Assembly: GCA_036939355.1 (NCBI GenBank)
Contig: JALLAP010001009.1
Span: 1 to 10,027 of the forward strand
Direction of reading: 5' to 3'
Length of the DNA: 10,027 nt
Source of the DNA: Thalassiosira profunda
Lineage: Eukaryota; Bacillariophyta; Thalassiosirophyceae; Thalassiosirales; Thalassiosiraceae
Under the pieces are notes generated by a model. It was not told the origin of the DNA, searched no databases, and was given only the letters and a program-made list of their open reading frames with translations. Position 1 is the first letter of the stretch; the number at the start of each line of letters is the position of its first letter. The translations under genes and the position numbers were made by a program. Of this stretch, positions 5,398-10,027 are shown piece after piece.

Positions 5398-8300
5398 ATG
5401 CCGCCCCTGCTCCAGCAGCTCCGGAGACACACCCACCTCGGCAACCCCGCGGCCGACCGGAAGAAGGGCGGCCTGTTTGTCATCCCCGAGCGCAAGGGCG
5501 GGGGCCATCTGGAGCGGAGCCGGAGCGAGGTTGTGTCCCGACAGAATCCCTTTCTGGAGGAGGAGGAGGAGGAGGGTGATGACAGCCAGCCCTCTGCGCA
5601 GGGCGTCGAGGTCATGGACCTCAAGGGACCGGCGCCATTTGCCACCGCCCGCGACGAGTATCAGGTCATGGTCGAGGAGTACGAGGAGGAGATCCAGCGG
5701 CTGGAGAGGGTGAATGCCACCCTCACGGCCAACGTGGTCACGTTGACCGCGGCGGCGCTCGACTCGGATGCCGACGGCACGTCCTCGATGGGACAAGTGT
5801 CGGTGATAACCGTCGAACGCTGCAAATCCTGCGGCAACGAATCCTGCTCGGAGGCCGAGGAGGGCAGCGTCCGATCCAACTTCGTGCGCCGGGCCAGCAT
5901 CGGCGGCATGGAAATCACCCCGAACGAACTCTACAGCCCGTTGAACAACGACATCTACAACGACATGATCCTCACGGAGGAGCACTACCTCCACCAAATC
6001 TCCAAGCTGCAGAAGAACAACGTCAAATTGCAGAAGCGGCTCGACGGGAAGAAGAAGCTGGTGTCGCAGCTGTCGATGAACCTGAAAACGGCCGCGGAGA
6101 AGATCACCGAGGTGGGAAAGGAGAATGCCACGTTGAAGACGAAGGTCAAGAAGGGCAAGAAAGTTGCGCAATCCCAGCCACCGGAGGACCAGGCCGCAAT
6201 GGCGGAGCAGGAACAGATCCACCAGTTCCAGGTGCAGGTACTCGAAAACGAGCTCAAGGGCCTCATCAACCTGGTTGGAGAGCGGGCGAAGGTGCACGAG
6301 GAGCACCGCCGGGCATTGCTGGAGGATTATCGGAGGGACGACGCCGCGTGGAAGCGAAAGATGGAGAAGCCGGAAGATACGATGGCGCGGGTCGTTCGGA
6401 GGCTGAGGAAGGGAGACGTGGTGGACGATTGGCACGTCAATACGGATGCTGCCTCTCCTGTAGTGGAGAGCCGGAACGAAGGTGCCGCAGCCAAACCTGG
6501 ATTTAGCGTTTTGGACAGCGTCACCTCCCTTTTCGGTGGGTCAGAGCGGCAGCAACCCCAGCCCCAGCCGCAGATGAAAGGCAGCCTTCTGCCGGAGGAG
6601 CGGGTCTGGATCCACGAGCACCCGATGACAGAAGAGATCAACGGGTTCTACAAGAGTAATCTGAGGCACGAGTCTTCGTCTGAGAGCGAGGAGAGCGACG
6701 AGTCTTCGTCGTCGGGCAGTTCGAGCGCAAGCAGTAGCTCCGAGTCAGAGAAGGAGGACGAAGAGAGCGTCGAGTCTATGGCTTCTGAGCAGGCTGAGAC
6801 TGAGGCGAATGATCAAACAGAGGTGCTGGAGACGGCCGCAACAGCTGGTTGCACAGGCAGCAGGGCCGATGTGGGAAACGACGAATTCGAGGCAATGAAA
6901 CGCCGCGTCTTGGGACAAAAGGAGGCGAAAAACATTGCGCCACCTTCTGTTGGACCTCCAGATGTGAACGAGTCATCCAGCACTGGCGATGAAGCACACG
7001 CCAGGGATTTCAATACGCCGGTGACTGTTGATGCTGCAGCTGTTGTCGATGGGCCGCTAGTCGCCGAGGAGCCTCACCAGGAAGAGGAGGATGGAAACGA
7101 CACGCACACTGCAAATGAAGCTGCACAAGCCGAAGACCATCCAGACAACGACGACAAGCCTGAAGGTGGCGAGGAGACTGCTGTCAGCTCTGTGCCGGAG
7201 CCCAATAAACCCGCTGCAGTTGTCGAGTCGACAGAAACGATAGGCGCTGATGCCGTCGAGGCCACTGCTGCATCGGATACGATCGAGAACGATGACAGTG
7301 ATAGCGAGTATTTATTGGAGGAGAATACTGCTGAAGGACATCACAATGATGGTGAGCATGCCGCTGAAGGACATCACGATGATGGTGACATGGTGGATGG
7401 CTACACCGCTCAGGAGGCAAAGGATGAAGAGAACAGCGTTGCGCATGAGTTGGAGAGGGCGGCCGAGGACAGTGACGACGAATATGACCCAAAGGAGGGC
7501 AAAGACGATCACGAGCTTGATGGAGCTTACGACGAGGAGGAGCAAGATGCCGCTGCTACTGTGCTGCAATTGGATGAACTGCGTCTTCAAGGAGAAGAGG
7601 CTGAAGTAGCTGACGCCGGAGCAACGGCTCAAGCTGAAACGGCAGAAGCCCATTTGGATACGAATCCTACTCCAGAACAAAACGAAGGTGGATTGTCAGA
7701 TGTTGAGCGCTCAGAGCCATCAACGGACAAACGGGTTGTAGTTCCTTCAAAAGACGAAACATTCAGCGATGAACCATCGGCCAGCCCTGGCGCCTCACAG
7801 GAGGAAAAGTCTGAATCTCCATCGACAGAACTGCACTCAGCGAAGAGTCACCCAGAGAAGATCGCGACGTCTGCCGTGGCGATATCAGACGCCTCTCAAG
7901 TCAGGGTTTCCGCTGCACTGGAGCTCAGATACAACGCCACCAACAAAACACTGACAGACACGCTCGCGATGATTCAAGAACAAAACAAAGCTCGAATGGA
8001 AGGGATCGATGACGACCGGTCAGCGAACCAATATCACAACGTTCTGTCGCACTTTTCCAAGCCGGAGGGCGCCAAGCCCAAGAAAAATGCACTGACCAAC
8101 CGTATGAGTCGAAGGCAGCTGTTTCAGAAAACGGCATTGACGCCTTCAGATCTTTCTGCGGACAACATTCACAAAACCGAGGATAGACAGGTGTTGGTGA
8201 CCTCGCGAGACATCGACAAATACCAAGTCCCACGGTACAAACCTCCTCTGTTGCCGCCCGATACCAAAAGCTCGAGCGCCCCTACCTTCAAAAAGGGGCT

Positions 8301-8721
8301 CAAAGACGGATACTACGTTTACCGGTCTTCCAGCGGCAATACCTATGCAGGTCAGTGGAAAAGTGGGAAACGCCACGGCCACGGAAGGGCCAAATATCGC
8401 GACGGAGAGGTGTACGATGGCGAATGGCGAGGCGGAAGACGCCACGGTCACGGGGTGCTTCATTTGGCGAACTCGGAAGTCTTCGAGGGGAGCTGGTCCG
8501 CAAACAAGAAGCACGGTCTAGGCGTGTATTACTGGGCAGACGGAGAGGTGGACGTCTCGTGGTACGGGCATGACGTGAGACTGGAGTCTTTGAGGTGGAC
8601 CAAAGATCGCCGGCGTGCATATCTCTTGGAGCTGTCGTCCAACAAGAAGGAGCAGATCTCTTTAGTGCGTGCGGCGAGCGTTGTCAAGGGCTGGGAGCAG
8701 AAAGATGTCACGCTCGATTGA
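5398..8721 (+). CDS. Coiled-coil and MORN-repeat protein
   Basis: A single-exon protein of 1107 residues starts at the ATG at 5398. From the N-terminus it has a run of six Glu (GAG repeats, 5557-5574), a heptad-rich segment at about 86-119, and a Cys cluster C142-x2-C145-x3-C149. Next come a RRAS possible kinase site near 165 and strong coiled coils at about 190-257 and 268-338. A very acidic, Ser-rich, probably disordered middle spans about 420-870. The C-terminus carries MORN repeats in exact 23-residue register at 975-997, 998-1020 and 1021-1043, each with the G-x-W then HGHG/HGLG pattern; the middle copy is the best. A degenerate fourth lies at 1044-1066. MORN repeats commonly mediate membrane-lipid or protein contact in cytoskeletal and signalling proteins. 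No signal peptide or membrane helix is seen, so it is probably cytoplasmic. A scaffold or tethering role is inference; no named orthologue is recognised. Confidence 0.86.
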   Translation: MPPLLQQLRRHTHLGNPAADRKKGGLFVIPERKGGGHLERSRSEVVSRQNPFLEEEEEEGDDSQPSAQGVEVMDLKGPAPFATARDEYQVMVEEYEEEIQRLERVNATLTANVVTLTAAALDSDADGTSSMGQVSVITVERCKSCGNESCSEAEEGSVRSNFVRRASIGGMEITPNELYSPLNNDIYNDMILTEEHYLHQISKLQKNNVKLQKRLDGKKKLVSQLSMNLKTAAEKITEVGKENATLKTKVKKGKKVAQSQPPEDQAAMAEQEQIHQFQVQVLENELKGLINLVGERAKVHEEHRRALLEDYRRDDAAWKRKMEKPEDTMARVVRRLRKGDVVDDWHVNTDAASPVVESRNEGAAAKPGFSVLDSVTSLFGGSERQQPQPQPQMKGSLLPEERVWIHEHPMTEEINGFYKSNLRHESSSESEESDESSSSGSSSASSSSESEKEDEESVESMASEQAETEANDQTEVLETAATAGCTGSRADVGNDEFEAMKRRVLGQKEAKNIAPPSVGPPDVNESSSTGDEAHARDFNTPVTVDAAAVVDGPLVAEEPHQEEEDGNDTHTANEAAQAEDHPDNDDKPEGGEETAVSSVPEPNKPAAVVESTETIGADAVEATAASDTIENDDSDSEYLLEENTAEGHHNDGEHAAEGHHDDGDMVDGYTAQEAKDEENSVAHELERAAEDSDDEYDPKEGKDDHELDGAYDEEEQDAAATVLQLDELRLQGEEAEVADAGATAQAETAEAHLDTNPTPEQNEGGLSDVERSEPSTDKRVVVPSKDETFSDEPSASPGASQEEKSESPSTELHSAKSHPEKIATSAVAISDASQVRVSAALELRYNATNKTLTDTLAMIQEQNKARMEGIDDDRSANQYHNVLSHFSKPEGAKPKKNALTNRMSRRQLFQKTALTPSDLSADNIHKTEDRQVLVTSRDIDKYQVPRYKPPLLPPDTKSSSAPTFKKGLKDGYYVYRSSSGNTYAGQWKSGKRHGHGRAKYRDGEVYDGEWRGGRRHGHGVLHLANSEVFEGSWSANKKHGLGVYYWADGEVDVSWYGHDVRLESLRWTKDRRRAYLLELSSNKKEQISLVRAASVVKGWEQKDVTLD
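7327..7392 (+). repeat. Tandem 33-nt in-frame duplication
   Basis: Two adjacent 11-codon units encode TAEGHHNDGEH (7327-7359) and AAEGHHDDGDM (7360-7392). They are nearly identical at the DNA level across GCTGAAGGACATCAC and GATGGTGA, indicating recent slippage or duplication inside the acidic region of the MORN protein. The paired His and Asp residues could bind metal ions, though this is speculative. Confidence 0.8.
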
Positions 8722-8879
8722 TGCCTCTAGATTGGGTATGGAGCATTGGCTTGTAATGGTCTTCATACGTTCACTTTACACTCTTAGATTCTAGAGATAT
8801 ATCTAGAACCCATCGCATTCACTATTCCACAGATTGCTGGCGACGTTCACATATAATATACACAAACAGGAACATTTCA
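8722..8879. other. Convergent 3' intergenic gap
   Basis: The 158 AT-rich nt lie between the stop of the MORN gene and the stop of the CAP-domain gene. They contain an inverted repeat at 8789-8808 and, at 8748-8752, a TGTAA of the kind used as a polyadenylation signal in some algae. No gene or RNA is visible. Confidence 0.45.
8789..8808. repeat. Inverted repeat in the shared 3' region
   Basis: TTCTAGA (8789-8795) and TCTAGAA (8802-8808) are perfect 7-bp arms around GATATA. An overlapping 10-bp perfect palindrome, AGATATATCT, lies at 8795-8804. Its position between two convergent stops suggests a possible role in 3' end formation on both strands, but this is unproven. Confidence 0.5.
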
Positions 8880-10027
8880 TCAATAACACTCGTCGTTGGG
8901 GCATGCCTGTCCGCAGGGTGTTTTCTCCTGGAGAGTCGCCGGCAGCCAGCCGCCCAACGACTTAATCGAACAATTGCCGGGCCTTATGTATCGACAAACG
9001 CTGACATAGCAGTGACTGCCATTGTCGTATTGAGTGTGCTTACTGGCGCAACCCACAAACCGAGACGCTCGCCAGAGCGATTGAGTCATCGTTAGATTGT
9101 CCGGGAAGCTTTTCCCTTGCTTATTGTCAACCCAACGTTTCTGCCAAAGAGCAGGAAGGTGCACATTAGTTAGAGGAGATATCATTATGCAGCAAGTCAA
9201 ACGTGAGAAGAGGCACTTACAAGGATCATATCTGGCGTTTCTTTCGACGACTCTTGGCGGTACCTCATAGCCGATACATTCTCGCCCGCTTGGACGTTGC
9301 GTTCGTTCGCGGTTTTGCACTGCAGCAAGAGCTGATCCGCCCACTTCGATGCATCCGCGGCCAGCTTGGGCGACCACTTCAGGGAGCGATACTCTTTGTT
9401 GTGCTTCTCGTGAAAAGCCTTTCGACGGGTATTGTGCGCCTCCAGCCACTTCTCTTCCTCGTCGCTCATTTCTGGCTGATACCCCACCACGATATCGTGC
9501 GAGATTGATTTCTTCTTGAAGCTGCCTCCTGATACCAATCGGTCTCCGTCCACACTGAGCTCGTACGAACCGCGTCCGTATTGACAACACATTCCACTGA
9601 CAGCGTCTTTCACGGTGAAGGTATACCGCCCCGCTTCGACACAGATTCGCTTCGTGTACGTCGTTTCGCTTTCCAGAGACCCCACCTCGACTTGATAGAC
9701 CGTCTTGGGCTTTGATCCGTCTTCTGGATTGGTTTTTAGTTCCATTCCAGTCTCCTTGCCAAACTTATCGGTAACAGCCTTGATATCGATGCAGTATTCA
9801 GGGTTGGGTACGTCGGTGGGAACATCGAGGAGCTCTGGCGCCTCTGGCTCATTTGAATCTCCACCACCATTTTCTATTTCCGGTGCGGTCTCATTTGCGC
9901 CTCCGATGCCACTGCAATAGATTCTCTCCCTCCCTCCCGTGAGAGTTTGGGACTCCTGTTCTGGCGTGCCGCCTACTCCATAGTACGCAATGCCTGCTTT
10001 CACAAAACAGCCCTTTGCTGGATAACT
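8880..10027 (-). CDS. Partial Cys-rich protein with beta-rich unit and CAP/SCP/PR-1 domain
   Basis: Two exons, 9221 to the window edge and 8880-9140, give 355 visible residues; the 5' end with the start codon and any signal peptide lies beyond the window. The first 40 visible residues, with GCF and YC, look like the end of a preceding Cys-containing domain. A linker rich in Glu, Pro and Asn follows. Residues about 78-179 form a beta-rich unit with KFGKETGMEL, YTFTVKD, MCCQYGRGSY and VSGGSF, a pattern I associate with extracellular diatom proteins. From about 193 a CAP domain follows: WLEAHNTRR, LKWSPKLAADA, AGENVS, then in exon 2 MTQSLWRASRFVGC and VCRYIRPGNC, with a Cys-rich tail. CAP proteins are secreted, with defence, lipid-binding or adhesion roles. 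Cavity residues are unusual: the His positions read Asn and Thr, and WVDE reads WVDN, leaving only the GEN glutamate. Family assignment is firm; function is unknown. Confidence 0.85.
9141..9220 (-). other. Intron in the CAP-domain gene
   Basis: An 80-nt phase-0 intron on the minus strand starts GTAAGT at 9220 and ends GGCAG at 9141. A CTAAC branch-point-like site (9173-9169) sits about 28 nt from the acceptor. Splicing joins TPDMIL to KRWVDNKQ, giving the expected CAP order. Retention would stop translation seven codons into the intron. Confidence 0.88.

Noticed and set aside
5556..5575. GAG triplet run as a microsatellite
   Set aside because: It is only six in-frame GAG codons forming an ordinary poly-Glu tract inside the MORN gene; noted there rather than as a separate repeat.
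5365..6435. 356-codon minus-strand open frame
   Set aside because: It is antisense to the coiled-coil part of the MORN gene. The His/Leu-rich product mirrors Glu/Lys/Gln codons of the sense strand.

Overview
The window is compact nuclear DNA from a eukaryotic microbe. Spliceosomal introns are present (GTGAGT or GTAAGT donors, CAG acceptors, CTAAC branch-point-like sites), there are no bacterial-style operons or Shine-Dalgarno sites, and the protein families are eukaryotic. The best guess is a diatom or another stramenopile alga. The reasons are the single-exon or intron-poor genes, the PX-like plus EDR2_C architecture, and a beta-rich unit in the last gene of a type I associate with diatom extracellular proteins. 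This is inference; no marker gene is present.

Four protein genes alternate in strand. (1) 445-2149, plus: three-exon NAD(P)-dependent opine dehydrogenase of 420 residues; the first intron cuts the GGGN dinucleotide-binding motif. (2) 2323-4716, minus: protein of 797 residues with a PX-like region, a hydrophobic hairpin and a C-terminal EDR2_C (DUF1336) domain, probably a membrane/lipid-linked regulator. (3) 5398-8721, plus: 1107-residue protein with coiled coils, a long acidic Ser/Glu/Asp-rich middle and MORN repeats at its C-terminus. (4) 8880 to the right edge, minus, truncated by the window: Cys-rich, probably secreted protein with a beta-rich unit followed by a CAP/SCP/PR-1 domain split by one 80-nt intron.

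Genes 1/2 and 3/4 are convergent, with short 3' gaps of 173 and 158 nt. Genes 2/3 are divergent and share a 681-nt presumptive promoter region. Bases 1-444 are the upstream region of gene 1, with a polypurine tract and inverted repeats. I see no functional link between the four genes, no tRNA or rRNA, no CRISPR array and no recognisable mobile element. The most notable points are a CAP domain that appears to have lost three of its four cavity residues, the split Rossmann motif in the opine dehydrogenase, a stop-free symmetric 72-nt intron, and an ATG-less open frame with paired CxxC motifs upstream of gene 2.
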